This document shows, piece after piece, positions 1 through 7,315 of a stretch of 12,485 bases of DNA. The notes under the pieces are model-generated. The model was not told the origin of the DNA. It made no database searches and was given only the letters and a program-made list of their open reading frames with translations. The translations under genes were made by a program, and so were the position numbers. This stretch comes from Actinomycetes bacterium (GTDB taxonomy: Bacteria; Actinomycetota; Actinomycetes; Propionibacteriales; Nocardioidaceae), in assembly GCA_023417775.1 (NCBI GenBank), contig JAEZEJ010000042.1, positions 1 through 12,485 on the forward strand. The letters run 5' to 3'. Numbering within the stretch: position 1 is the stretch's first letter; each line of letters opens with the position of its first letter.

Positions 1-44
1 GTGCAGGTTCGCCCCCGAATCGCGTTTCGGGGGCGAATCTGCAC
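1..44. terminator. Long hairpin, probable (bidirectional) transcription terminator
   Basis: The arms at 1-19 (gtgcaggttcgcccccgaa) and 26-44 are inverted copies with a single difference, around a 6-base loop. The hairpin lies 26 bases past the stop codon of the minus-strand xdhC gene, so it can end the maturation operon. There is no T-tract on either side, which is common for GC-rich terminators. The one non-Watson-Crick pair (position 7 with 38) is G-U in plus-strand RNA and A-C in minus-strand RNA. It may therefore also, or mainly, serve a convergent gene to the left of the window. Confidence 0.7.
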
Positions 45-70
45 CACTCGGCACATCCGAGCTCGCGGCG

Positions 71-1198
71 TCAGTCGGCGTGGATGGCGGTATCGGTCGC
101 GTGGAGGGGGCGGCCGGTGCCACCCCAGCGCAGCGCCACCAGCTCGGCCGCGACCGCGACCGCCGTCTCCTCCGGGGTCCGCCCACGCAGGTCGAGACCG
201 ATCGGGCTGTGCAGCCGGCCGAGCCGCGCCTCGTCCAGTCCGGCCTCACGGAGTCGCTCGAGGCGCTCGTCGTGAGTGCGTCGCGAACCCATCGCGCCGA
301 TATAGAAGGGCTGCTGGTCGCCATCGAGGCTCAAGGCCAGCTCCAGCACGGGCACATCGAACTTGGGGTCGTGCGTGAGCACGCAGATGACGGTCCGACG
401 ATCCACCCGACCGGCGTCGACCTCCTGCCGCAGATAGCGATGCGGCCATGACACCACGACCTCATCGGCTGCCGGAAAGCGCTCGGGCGTCGCGAAGACC
501 GGTCGCGCATCGCAGACCGTGACGCGGTAGCCCAGCAACTCCGCCTGCCGCGCCACCGCGGAGGCGTAGTCGATCGCGCCGAACACGATCATCCGCGGCC
601 GCGGCTGGAAGGCGTTGACGAAGACCTTCATACCGGTGTCCATCCGCTCCCCGTCGGGACCGAACTCCAGCACCTGCGAGCGGCCGACCGCCAGCAGACC
701 GCGCGCATCGTCCGCGACCGCGTGGTCGGCCCGCTCCGAGCCCAGTCCGCCCAGCACCTCGCCGGTACGCAGCACGAGATGCCGGCCGACCCACGCGGGA
801 TCGGGATGCTCGACGACCGTCGCGACCGCGACCGGCTGCCCCGACCGCACGTCCTCGGCGACGAGACCGAGCTCCGGGAAGGTCGTCCGGTCGACCGGCT
901 CGACGAAGACGTCCACGATGCCGCCGCAGGTCAGGCCGACGGCGAAGGCCTCGTCATCGGAATAGCCGTACCGCCGCAGCTCGGGCGCGTCCTCGGCCAC
1001 CACCCGCTGGGCGAGCTCGTACACATCGCCCTCCACGCAGCCGCCCGACACCGAGCCCACGACCGAGCCGTCACCGAGCACGAGCATCGCCGCTCCCGGC
1101 GGACGCGGCGCGGACCGCTGGGTCCCGACCACCGTCCCCATGCCGATCCGGTCGCCGCTCTCCCAGGCGGCCAACAAGGGGTCCAGCACATCACGCAT
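71..1198 (-). CDS. xdhC: XdhC/CoxI-family molybdenum hydroxylase maturation protein
   Basis: A 375-residue protein of the XdhC/CoxI family. Known members hold molybdenum cofactor and help sulfurate it and insert it into xanthine dehydrogenase-type molybdenum hydroxylases in the cytoplasm. The N-terminal XdhC/CoxI domain covers about residues 14-100, with the motif GSVSGGCVEGDVYE (Cys54) and GLTCGG (Cys91). A C-terminal Rossmann-like XdhC domain follows from about residue 202 (MIVFGAIDYA, VTVCDARPVFATPERF, then GAMGSRRTHDERL near 301). The length is normal for the two-domain form. The ATG at 1198 is preceded by the purine-rich GGAGGGAGAG. It is the last gene of a four-gene maturation unit, 20 bases after the VWA gene. 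It could be called CoxF- or XdhC-like; the client enzyme is not in this window. Confidence 0.9.
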   Translation of the reverse strand: MRDVLDPLLAAWESGDRIGMGTVVGTQRSAPRPPGAAMLVLGDGSVVGSVSGGCVEGDVYELAQRVVAEDAPELRRYGYSDDEAFAVGLTCGGIVDVFVEPVDRTTFPELGLVAEDVRSGQPVAVATVVEHPDPAWVGRHLVLRTGEVLGGLGSERADHAVADDARGLLAVGRSQVLEFGPDGERMDTGMKVFVNAFQPRPRMIVFGAIDYASAVARQAELLGYRVTVCDARPVFATPERFPAADEVVVSWPHRYLRQEVDAGRVDRRTVICVLTHDPKFDVPVLELALSLDGDQQPFYIGAMGSRRTHDERLERLREAGLDEARLGRLHSPIGLDLRGRTPEETAVAVAAELVALRWGGTGRPLHATDTAIHAD

Positions 1199-1218
1199 CG
1201 TTCATCTCTCCCTCCACG

Positions 1219-2334
1219 TCACGCCGCGGCCACGACATCGAGCACTCGCGCCAAAGTCGCGAAGGAGTGTCCGCCGATGAGATCATCGATCGACGGCAGG
1301 ACACTCACGATCCCCGACTGCACCGGCGCATAGTCCGGCTTCTCCCGATGCGGGTTCACCCAGACGATCCGGTGCGCGATCCGCCGCAGCCGCGCCATCT
1401 GCTCCCCCAGCAGGCTCGGATCGCCCCGTTCCCAGCCGTCGCTGCACACGACCACCACGGCGCCTCGCACCGGTCCGCGCTGTCCCCACCGGTCGGCGAA
1501 GGCGCGCATCATCTCCCCCAGCCGAGTGCCGCCCGACCAGTCCGGCACGATCTCGCCGGCGGCCTGCAGTGCCGACTCGGCATCGTGCTGGGCGAAGGCC
1601 GGCGTCACGCGGGTCAGGCGGGTGCCGAAGGTGAAGACCTCCGTCGAGCGTGGGGCGGCGGCGAAGCTCCGGTGAGCCAGTCGCAGATAGCTGTCGGCAT
1701 AGGGCTTCATCGAGCCCGACACGTCGATCAGCCACACCACGCGCCGCGGCTTCCGCGTCCGCTGGTGATAGCGCAGCAGGGCGGGCTCGCCGCCGTGCCG
1801 CAGCTGCTCCCGGGCGCTGCGACCCATGTCGATCTCGCCGCGCCGGGCCGGACGATGACGACGCGTCGTCCGCATCGGCGACCGGGGACGGAGGGCCGCG
1901 AACGCCGCCGAGACCTCCCTGGCCTCGATGGCGTCGAGATCGGCGATATCGCGGTGCGCGAGCCGTTCGGCCGCCGATGCCGCGACCGGCGCGATATCGG
2001 CATCCTCCGATCCATCGGTCCCGGACTCGGTGCCGGTCCGCGAGCGAGGGGTCGTGAGCTCGAAGGGGGGCGGATGGCCCACCCCCGGAGCCGGCACCCG
2101 GAACCAGGAGGCGAAGACCTCGTCATAGAGCGGTACGTCGTCCGGGGAGCCGCAGAGGGTCGCGCGACCGGCCCAGTAGACGTCATCGGACCGGGCCAGG
2201 TCCAGCAGGGCGGTCGCCGCGAGGAAGTCCTCGGACGCCCATGCGCCGATGCCCGCCGCCCGCAGGGCCTGCACGAAGCCGATGAGCTCGGCGATCGGCG
2301 CATCCGGGGCGGGCTCGCGCAGGAGATCAGTCAT
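1219..2334 (-). CDS. CoxE-like VWA-domain protein
   Basis: A 371-residue protein with a C-terminal von Willebrand factor A domain of the CoxE type. The metal-ion-dependent adhesion site is complete: DVSGSM at 204-209, Thr270 in WSGGTRLG, and Asp299 in CSDGWERGD. The N-terminal 190 residues carry an acidic, Ser/Thr-rich linker (about 95-120) and a basic stretch (about 150-180). CoxE-type proteins work with a MoxR-type ATPase in assembling the metal centre of carbon monoxide dehydrogenase-like molybdenum hydroxylases. The start at 2334 (MTDLLREPAP) is chosen over a longer reading frame back to 2517. It overlaps the end of the MoxR gene by 8 bases (ATGACTGA), a typical translational coupling, and the upstream extension reads as out-of-frame moxR sequence. 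No membrane segment or signal peptide is visible. Confidence 0.9.
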   Translation of the reverse strand: MTDLLREPAPDAPIAELIGFVQALRAAGIGAWASEDFLAATALLDLARSDDVYWAGRATLCGSPDDVPLYDEVFASWFRVPAPGVGHPPPFELTTPRSRTGTESGTDGSEDADIAPVAASAAERLAHRDIADLDAIEAREVSAAFAALRPRSPMRTTRRHRPARRGEIDMGRSAREQLRHGGEPALLRYHQRTRKPRRVVWLIDVSGSMKPYADSYLRLAHRSFAAAPRSTEVFTFGTRLTRVTPAFAQHDAESALQAAGEIVPDWSGGTRLGEMMRAFADRWGQRGPVRGAVVVVCSDGWERGDPSLLGEQMARLRRIAHRIVWVNPHREKPDYAPVQSGIVSVLPSIDDLIGGHSFATLARVLDVVAAA

Positions 2335-3208
2335 CGCCGAACGCCGCCCGGACCAGCGCCCGGACGCGCTCGGCATCCTCACGCTGCTTGCACACCGCGC
2401 CGACGGTCGCCGACAAGGCGCCCAGCTCCGGCTCGCGGACGCCGAGGGCCTGCAGGGCGCGGACCCAGTCGAGGGTCTCGGCCACACCGGGAGGGCGTAC
2501 GAGACCCCCGTCCGCACGCAGCTTCTGGACGAGCTCCACCATGCGCTCGGCCAGACCCGAGCTGACCTCGGGGAGCCGCGCGCGCACGATGGCGATCTCC
2601 TGTTCGAGATCGGGGTGGTCGAGCCAGTGGTAGAGGCAGCGACGCTTGAGCGCGTCGTGCAGCTCGCGCGTGCGATTGGAGGTCAGGACCACGATCGGAG
2701 GCTCGGTGGCCGCGACGGTGCCGAGCTCGGGGATCGACACCTGATAGGTCGACAGGACCTCCAGCAGCAGTGCCTCGAACTCGTCGTCGGCGCGGTCGAT
2801 CTCGTCGATCAGGAGCACGGCCGGCGCCTCGCGCAGGGCGCGCACCACCGGACGCGGGAGCAGGAAGCGCTCTTCGTAGAGGGAGTCCTCCACGGCGCGC
2901 ACATCGGCCGCGGCATCGGCGGCCTCCAGCGCGCGCAGGTGGAGGATCTGGCGTGGGAAGTCCCAGTCGTAGAGGGCCTGGCGGGCGTCGATGCCCTCAT
3001 AGCACTGGAGCCGGATGAGGGGGAGGTCGAAGGCCTCGGCGATCGCTCCGGCGAGCGCGGTCTTACCCGTGCCGGGCTCACCCTCCAGCAGCAGCGGCCG
3101 CTGCATACGCAGCGCGAGATACCCGACGGTGGACAGACCTTCGCCGGCGATGTATCCCACGGAGCCGAGCCGATCGGCGAGCTCCGCGGCGCTGTCGACG
3201 TGCGTCAT
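2327..3208 (-). CDS. MoxR/CoxD-family AAA+ ATPase
   Basis: A 293-residue MoxR-type AAA+ ATPase, a likely chaperone for metal-centre assembly together with the adjacent VWA protein. Visible motifs are Walker A GEPGTGKT (43-50), Walker B VLLIDEID (131-138), sensor-1 region LTSN (175-178), and the arginine-finger-type stretch DALKRRCLYHWLDHPD (185-200), followed by the lid domain. Its place between a nucleotidyltransferase and a CoxE-like gene makes it closest in role to CoxD, which is needed for maturation of the CO dehydrogenase active site. The ATG at 3208 has a strong Shine-Dalgarno sequence (AGGAGGG, 3213-3219) and overlaps the preceding stop by 4 bases (ATGA). Confidence 0.93.
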   Translation of the reverse strand: MTHVDSAAELADRLGSVGYIAGEGLSTVGYLALRMQRPLLLEGEPGTGKTALAGAIAEAFDLPLIRLQCYEGIDARQALYDWDFPRQILHLRALEAADAAADVRAVEDSLYEERFLLPRPVVRALREAPAVLLIDEIDRADDEFEALLLEVLSTYQVSIPELGTVAATEPPIVVLTSNRTRELHDALKRRCLYHWLDHPDLEQEIAIVRARLPEVSSGLAERMVELVQKLRADGGLVRPPGVAETLDWVRALQALGVREPELGALSATVGAVCKQREDAERVRALVRAAFGDD

Positions 3209-3783
3209 GCGTCCCTCCTGGGGTCGAGGTCCTGGGGTCGATCACGGTCCCGCCCGCTGGCGAGGTCTCCGCACTCGACCGTGAGGGCGTGGTGGGCGGC
3301 GAGGTACTCGCGGGCGCCCTCGGCGTCCGTGCCCGCGGCGATCGCGGACCAGTGATCACGGCCGACCAGCACGGGGTGGCCGGGGGCTCCAGCGTAGACG
3401 GCACGAGCCAGCGAGGCGGAACCGTCGAACCGGGCGAGCATGCGGCGCACGACCTCCGTGCCGACATCCGGCAGGTCGACCAGGTGCACGAGGGCGGCCT
3501 CGGCCGAGGTCCCGGCGAGCGCGGTGAGACCGACGGCGAGGGAGGCGCCCATGCCGCGGTCCCAGTCATCGGCCCTGGCGATCGGGACGTCTCCGAGGAG
3601 ATCGGCCGCCTCGTCGGCGGCGGCACCGAGGACGACGAGCGTGTCGGCGCATCCGCCGTCGAGCAGCACCCGTCGGGCGGCGACCGTCCAGGGGGTGCCG
3701 TCGTCATGGCGCATCAGCGCCTTCGGCCCGCCCATCCGGCGTCCGGCGCCGGCGGCGAGCAGCAGTCCGATGACCTTGCTCAT
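3205..3783 (-). CDS. MobA/MocA-like molybdenum cofactor nucleotidyltransferase
   Basis: A 192-residue NTP-transferase-3 protein. The N-terminus IGLLLAAGAGRRMGGPKAL (5-23) is the nucleotide-binding signature of MobA/MocA enzymes, which add GMP or CMP to molybdopterin. Other family features are LVDLPDVG (101-108) at the metal-binding Asp-X-Pro site, GHPVLVGRDHW (135-145), and DRDRPQDLD near the C-terminus, a degenerate form of the usual DIDTPEDL. CTP use (MocA-like, for molybdenum hydroxylases) is inferred from the XdhC/CoxDE neighbours and not shown by the sequence. The ATG at 3783 has AGAGG 9 bases upstream. An in-frame ATG at 3792 directly abuts that site and is less likely. A longer frame up to 4083 runs through the terminator and the neighbouring gene and is rejected. 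Confidence 0.82.
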   Translation of the reverse strand: MSKVIGLLLAAGAGRRMGGPKALMRHDDGTPWTVAARRVLLDGGCADTLVVLGAAADEAADLLGDVPIARADDWDRGMGASLAVGLTALAGTSAEAALVHLVDLPDVGTEVVRRMLARFDGSASLARAVYAGAPGHPVLVGRDHWSAIAAGTDAEGAREYLAAHHALTVECGDLASGRDRDRPQDLDPRRDA

Positions 3784-3820
3784 CGTCTCCATCCTCTCAC
3801 CGGCGACCGACACGACCGCG

Positions 3821-3862
3821 TCGCGTCTTGCGCCCGGGGGATGGCCCGGGCACAAGACGCGA
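3821..3862 (-). terminator. Rho-independent-type hairpin after the CoA-transferase gene
   Basis: The arms at 3821-3838 (tcgcgtcttgcgcccggg) and 3845-3862 are 18-base inverted copies with one difference, around a 6-base loop. The odd pair becomes G-U in minus-strand RNA but C-A in plus-strand RNA, which fits termination of the minus-strand CoA-transferase gene whose stop is 25 bases away. There is no T-tract. It sits 37 bases before the start of the nucleotidyltransferase gene, with no clear promoter in between, so partial read-through is possible. Confidence 0.8.
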
Positions 3863-3887
3863 GAGGGACGCGACCGCGAGTCGAGGG

Positions 3888-5075
3888 CTACTCCTCGGTC
3901 TCGTCCAGCCACTGCCGCACGGACGCGTTGTGCTGTCCGAGGGTCGGTGGGGCGATATTCGTCTCGCGGGACCCGGCATAGGGCTGGTCGTCGAGTCGGA
4001 TCACCGGACCCGGCAGGGTCAGCCGGCCCTTCGTGGCGTGGTCGACCTCGATGACCAGGCCCTGCGAGCGCGCCTGCTCCCACTCGTAGACCTCGTCGAT
4101 CGTGCGCACCTTGCCCGACGGGAGGCCCGCCTCCGACAGCAGCTCGAGCCAGTGCTCGGCCGGTGCGGTGGCGAACTTCTCCTCGATGATCGCGATCAGC
4201 TCGTCACGATGGGCCACCCGGTCTCCGTTGGTGGCGAACCGCGGGTCCGTCGCGTCGAGGTCGAGGGCCGCCGCGAAGGAGGTCCACAGCGACTCCGAAC
4301 CGCAGGACAGCTGAATCGGAGCGGTCTGCGTGTGGAACAGCCCGTACGGGGCGATCGACGGATGGTGCGCGCCGGACAGACCCGGCACCTCCCCCGCGAC
4401 CGTCCACCGGGTGCCCTGGAAGGCATGCACCCCGACCACGCTCGCGATGAGCGAGGTCCGGACCACGCGCCCGCGACCCGTGCGCTCACGCTCGTAGAGC
4501 GCCGCGACAGTGCCGTAGGCCCCGTTCATGCCGGCCAGCAGATCGGCGATCGGGACGCCGACCTTGGTGGGCTCCTCACTGCCGGTGATGCTCATCAGGC
4601 CGGCCTCGCCCTGGGCGATCTGGTCGTAGCCGGCCCGGCTCGCCTCGGGTCCGTCGTGGCCGAAGCCGGTGATCGACAGGATCACCAGGCCGGGGTTCAG
4701 CCGGTGCAGCTCCTCGACGCTGAAGCCGAGACGATCCAGCACGCCGACCCGGAAGTTCTCCATCAGCACATCGGCGCGCTTGACCAGACGACGGAGGATG
4801 TCCTTGTCGTCCTCGGTCTTCAGGTTGAGGGTGATGGACTCCTTGTTGCGATTCGCCGACATGAAGTAGGTCGACTCGCGCTCCTCACCCTCCCCCAGGA
4901 AGGGAGGCCCCCACCCGCGACTGTCGTCGCCGGTGGGGGTCTCGATCTTGATCACGCGGGCACCGAGGTCGCCCAGCATCATGGCCGCATGCGGCCCGGC
5001 GAGGGCCCGCGTCATGTCGAGGACGAGCGTCCCCGCGAGCGGGCCCTCCACCGCCGTGTCGTCGCCGATCGTCAC
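3888..5075 (-). CDS. Class III (CaiB/BaiF-family) CoA-transferase
   Basis: A 395-residue family III CoA-transferase, which moves CoA between acyl-CoA and a free carboxylic acid. Family landmarks are an N-terminal Rossmann region (VLDMTRALAGPHAAMMLGDL, 18-37, then ARVIKIETPTGDDSRGWGPP), NRNKESITLNLK (76-87), ADVLMENFRVGVLDRLG, SITGFGHDGP, and GYDQIAQGEAGLMSITG. In the last, Asp151 is the predicted catalytic aspartate that forms the anhydride intermediate. The substrate cannot be read from sequence; by context it may be the carboxylic acid left after ring opening. The GTG start at 5075 overlaps the amidohydrolase stop by 4 bases (GTGA), so the two are probably translated together. A terminator hairpin follows the stop. 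Confidence 0.92.
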   Translation of the reverse strand: MTIGDDTAVEGPLAGTLVLDMTRALAGPHAAMMLGDLGARVIKIETPTGDDSRGWGPPFLGEGEERESTYFMSANRNKESITLNLKTEDDKDILRRLVKRADVLMENFRVGVLDRLGFSVEELHRLNPGLVILSITGFGHDGPEASRAGYDQIAQGEAGLMSITGSEEPTKVGVPIADLLAGMNGAYGTVAALYERERTGRGRVVRTSLIASVVGVHAFQGTRWTVAGEVPGLSGAHHPSIAPYGLFHTQTAPIQLSCGSESLWTSFAAALDLDATDPRFATNGDRVAHRDELIAIIEEKFATAPAEHWLELLSEAGLPSGKVRTIDEVYEWEQARSQGLVIEVDHATKGRLTLPGPVIRLDDQPYAGSRETNIAPPTLGQHNASVRQWLDETEE

Positions 5076-6184
5076 AGGTCACCCAGGTCGACGATCGCGG
5101 CGACGGGTCCTCCGCCCTCGGGACCCTGGTGGGCGGCCGAGACGGAGACGAAGACGGCCGGGTCGCCGGTGACCGCGGCGGTCACGCCGCCGACGGCCGC
5201 CTTGATCTGGCGGTGCCAGTGGACATCGGAGTCGTCGAGCATGGCATTGCGGCGTCCGCGGACCTCGCCGTCCTGGCTCGCCTCGCACTTGAGGAACACG
5301 TTGACCAGACGGCCGTCGAGGTCGCTCGTGTGCGGGCGCTCGGGCAGCTCGAGACCGGCATCGCGGATCGCGTTCCAGATGCCGTCCTGGTCGAGCGCGT
5401 CGTTCATGACCGAGTGGCCGATGCGGTAACGACCGCCGACACCGCGGGCATTGCCGACCACGACGACCTGCGCCTGATCGAGCTCGACGCCCGAGGAGCA
5501 GGAGGCCACGGCCGAGTAGAGCTCACGGCTGTGCATGACATCCGCGTCCGTGGGCATGTCGATCTCACCGAGCGCGACAGCGATGCCGAGGGCGGTGACG
5601 CCGTTCGACAGGTCCATCGACTCGTGGGTGTGCTCGGTCCAGACCGTCTTGCCACGGCTCTTGGCGTCGCGGATCGTGTGGATCGTCAGCAGCGGCGTCT
5701 TGGTCTGGACGTAGTGGACATCGGCCGGGTCGGTGATGCCGGCGCGCTCCATGGCGACCTTGACGGCGTCGGCGACCTTCTCGATCATCGGCGTGCGGCC
5801 GATCTCCTCGGGCAGCAGCTGCTCGCTCATCGCGAAGCCGACGCTGAGCCGCGGCTCATCGGTCTTGGGGGCCTTGTCCTCGGGGAGCGTCGCGAAGATC
5901 GTGGCGTGGGGGCTGATGACACCGTCGGTGCCGCCGGACCACACGATCGGGACCTGGCGGACCTCCTCGACGGGCCGAGAGCCCTTCTCCACGAGCACCT
6001 CGCGGAAGGCACGGTCGGCGATGATGCGGGTGTAGTCGTTGACCCCGCCATTGCCCTCGGTCTTGCCGATGATGGCGATGACGCGGTCCGCCTCCATGAT
6101 GCCGTCGTCGATGAGCTTGGCGAGCTCGCTGGCGTCGGCGACGGAGTGGATCGGGACCTTGCGAACCTCGATTGCGGAGGGCAT
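5072..6184 (-). CDS. Ring-opening amidohydrolase (cyanuric acid amidohydrolase/barbiturase family)
   Basis: A 370-residue member of the small AtzD/barbiturase family, which hydrolyses an amide bond in cyclic imides such as cyanuric acid or barbituric acid. The three-repeat fold and its three Lys-Ser pairs are intact: Lys41 (IIGKTEGNGGVNDYTR) with Ser83 (VWSGGTDG), Lys162 (VQTKTPLL) with Ser230/231 (SCSSGVELDQAQVVVVGNA), and Lys299 (LKCEAS) with Ser349 (SVSAAHQGPEGGGPVA). The last stretch is also the family's C-terminal metal-site motif. The length is typical. No biuret or allophanate hydrolase lies nearby, and molybdenum hydroxylase maturation genes do, so a barbiturase-like role in oxidative pyrimidine breakdown, or an unknown ring substrate, is somewhat favoured. 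The ATG at 6184 has AAGGAAG 6 bases upstream. It lies 47 bases after the carbamate kinase gene. Confidence 0.93.
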   Translation of the reverse strand: MPSAIEVRKVPIHSVADASELAKLIDDGIMEADRVIAIIGKTEGNGGVNDYTRIIADRAFREVLVEKGSRPVEEVRQVPIVWSGGTDGVISPHATIFATLPEDKAPKTDEPRLSVGFAMSEQLLPEEIGRTPMIEKVADAVKVAMERAGITDPADVHYVQTKTPLLTIHTIRDAKSRGKTVWTEHTHESMDLSNGVTALGIAVALGEIDMPTDADVMHSRELYSAVASCSSGVELDQAQVVVVGNARGVGGRYRIGHSVMNDALDQDGIWNAIRDAGLELPERPHTSDLDGRLVNVFLKCEASQDGEVRGRRNAMLDDSDVHWHRQIKAAVGGVTAAVTGDPAVFVSVSAAHQGPEGGGPVAAIVDLGDL

Positions 6185-6231
6185 GCGGTTCTTCCTTTCC
6201 TCGGGGTGGGTCTTACCAGGGGGTTGAGATG

Positions 6232-7167
6232 TCAGGACGGGACGACCCGCGTTCCGACCTGGCCTTCAGCTGCCGCGCCGATGCGCGCCAGCGACGTGAT
6301 GACACCGGTTCCGGTACCGCTCTCGGCGAAGGTCGTCACGGCCTCGACCTTGGGGCCCATGGAGCCGGCGGCGAAATCCTGATCGGCCGCGATCGACCGC
6401 ATCTCGACTGCGGTGACCTCGCCGACGGGCTTGGCGTAGTCGGTGCCCCAGTCCGCGACGACCGCGTCGACATCGGTGGCGATGATGAGCAGATCGGCCT
6501 CGAGCTCGCGGGCGATGAGCGAGGCGGTCAGATCCTTGTCGATGACCGCGTCGACCCCGCGGTAGCCGCCATTGAGGTCCTGCACCGTGGGGATGCCGCC
6601 ACCGCCGGAGCAGACGACGACATAGCCGGCCTCCATCAGGGTCTCGGCGGTGGCGCCGTCGAGACAGCGCACGGGCGCGGGGGACGCGACGACCCGCCGC
6701 CAGCCTCGTCCGGGCACCTCGACGAACTCCTGGCCGGACTCGATGAGCGGCTGGGCGTCCTCGGCGGTGAGGTAGCGGCCGATCGGCTTGGTGGGATGGG
6801 AGAAGCGCGGATCGTCGATATCGACGAGCGTACGCGACACGACCGCGGCACAGCGACGATCGACGCCGCGCTCGGCCAGCTCGGCGTCGAGGGCGTTCAG
6901 CATGAGCATGCCGATCGTCGCCTGCGTCTGCGCGCCGCACCAATCGAGCGGCACCGGCGGCACCTGCGAGGCCGTCAGCTCGTTCTTGGTCAGCAGATTG
7001 CCGACCTGAGGTCCGTTGCCATGGGTGAGGAGGACCTCGTGTCCGGCGGCCACCAGATCGGCGATGGGACGGGCAGCGAGCCGGATGGCGTCACGCTGAT
7101 GCTCCGGACGGGCGTTGCCGTCGCTGGACGTCATGGCGTTGCCGCCGAGGGCGATCACGATGCGCAT
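6232..7167 (-). CDS. arcC: Carbamate kinase
   Basis: A 311-residue carbamate kinase (amino acid kinase fold), which interconverts carbamoyl phosphate + ADP and carbamate + ATP; in catabolism it yields ATP, ammonia and CO2. Conserved features include the N-terminal ALGGNAM (6-12), THGNGPQVGNLL, QATIGMLMLNAL, the KPIGRYL loop, GWRRVVASP, VVCSGGGGIP, GVDAVIDKDLTASLIA and FAAGSMGPKV. The length is typical and all core motifs are present. The ATG at 7167 gives the standard family N-terminus but has no evident Shine-Dalgarno sequence. It is the first gene of a unit with the ring-opening amidohydrolase and CoA-transferase. No carbamoyltransferase or arginine deiminase gene is in the window, so its source of carbamoyl phosphate is unknown; an oxamate/ureide-type transcarbamoylase nearby is a reasonable guess. 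Confidence 0.95.
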   Translation of the reverse strand: MRIVIALGGNAMTSSDGNARPEHQRDAIRLAARPIADLVAAGHEVLLTHGNGPQVGNLLTKNELTASQVPPVPLDWCGAQTQATIGMLMLNALDAELAERGVDRRCAAVVSRTLVDIDDPRFSHPTKPIGRYLTAEDAQPLIESGQEFVEVPGRGWRRVVASPAPVRCLDGATAETLMEAGYVVVCSGGGGIPTVQDLNGGYRGVDAVIDKDLTASLIARELEADLLIIATDVDAVVADWGTDYAKPVGEVTAVEMRSIAADQDFAAGSMGPKVEAVTTFAESGTGTGVITSLARIGAAAEGQVGTRVVPS

Positions 7168-7243
7168 GCATCGAGGCTAGGGGAGCATCCCGTTGGCATG
7201 CATGGTCAACAAAGTCCGATCATTTCGCCAGTTTCGGGCAAGG

Positions 7244-7257
7244 TGTGACAAGTCACA
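7244..7257. promoter_or_regulatory. Palindromic operator candidate upstream of carbamate kinase
   Basis: tgtgacaagtcaca is a perfect inverted repeat (6-base arms, 2-base centre) located 77-90 bases upstream of the carbamate kinase start. It lies in the most AT-rich part of the window's intergenic DNA, the place where a promoter for the three-gene unit is expected. Its size and symmetry suit a dimeric repressor or activator. A TTGACC lies at 7203-7208 on the minus strand, but no well-spaced -10 box accompanies it. The regulator family cannot be named. Confidence 0.4.
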
Positions 7258-7282
7258 GGTCGGACACACCCGATCTCGGGCA

Positions 7283-7300
7283 GTGACCTACGCACCTCTC
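7283..7300. repeat. Third copy of the terminator arm repeat
   Basis: gtgacctacgcacctctc matches the complement of 7350-7367 (the right arm of the neighbouring hairpin) at 17 of 18 positions, and shares its last 11 bases with the left arm. In minus-strand RNA this copy could compete with the left arm for the same partner. Confidence 0.6.
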
Positions 7301-7315
7301 CCCGGCATCGGGTCG

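Noticed and set aside
2335..2517. N-terminal extension of the VWA gene
   Set aside because: It is out-of-frame moxR sequence; the ATG at 2334 with the 8-base stop/start overlap is far more likely.
3784..4083. N-terminal extension of the nucleotidyltransferase gene
   Set aside because: It would translate through the terminator hairpin and the end of the CoA-transferase gene, and the family signature begins right after the ATG at 3783.
3828..5429. 533-codon open frame on the plus strand
   Set aside because: It lies opposite the CoA-transferase and the end of the amidohydrolase, crosses the terminator hairpin, and shows no family motifs. It is a GC-rich antisense shadow.
7192..7205. catgcat-type short palindromes before carbamate kinase
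   Set aside because: They are too short and common to claim as an operator.
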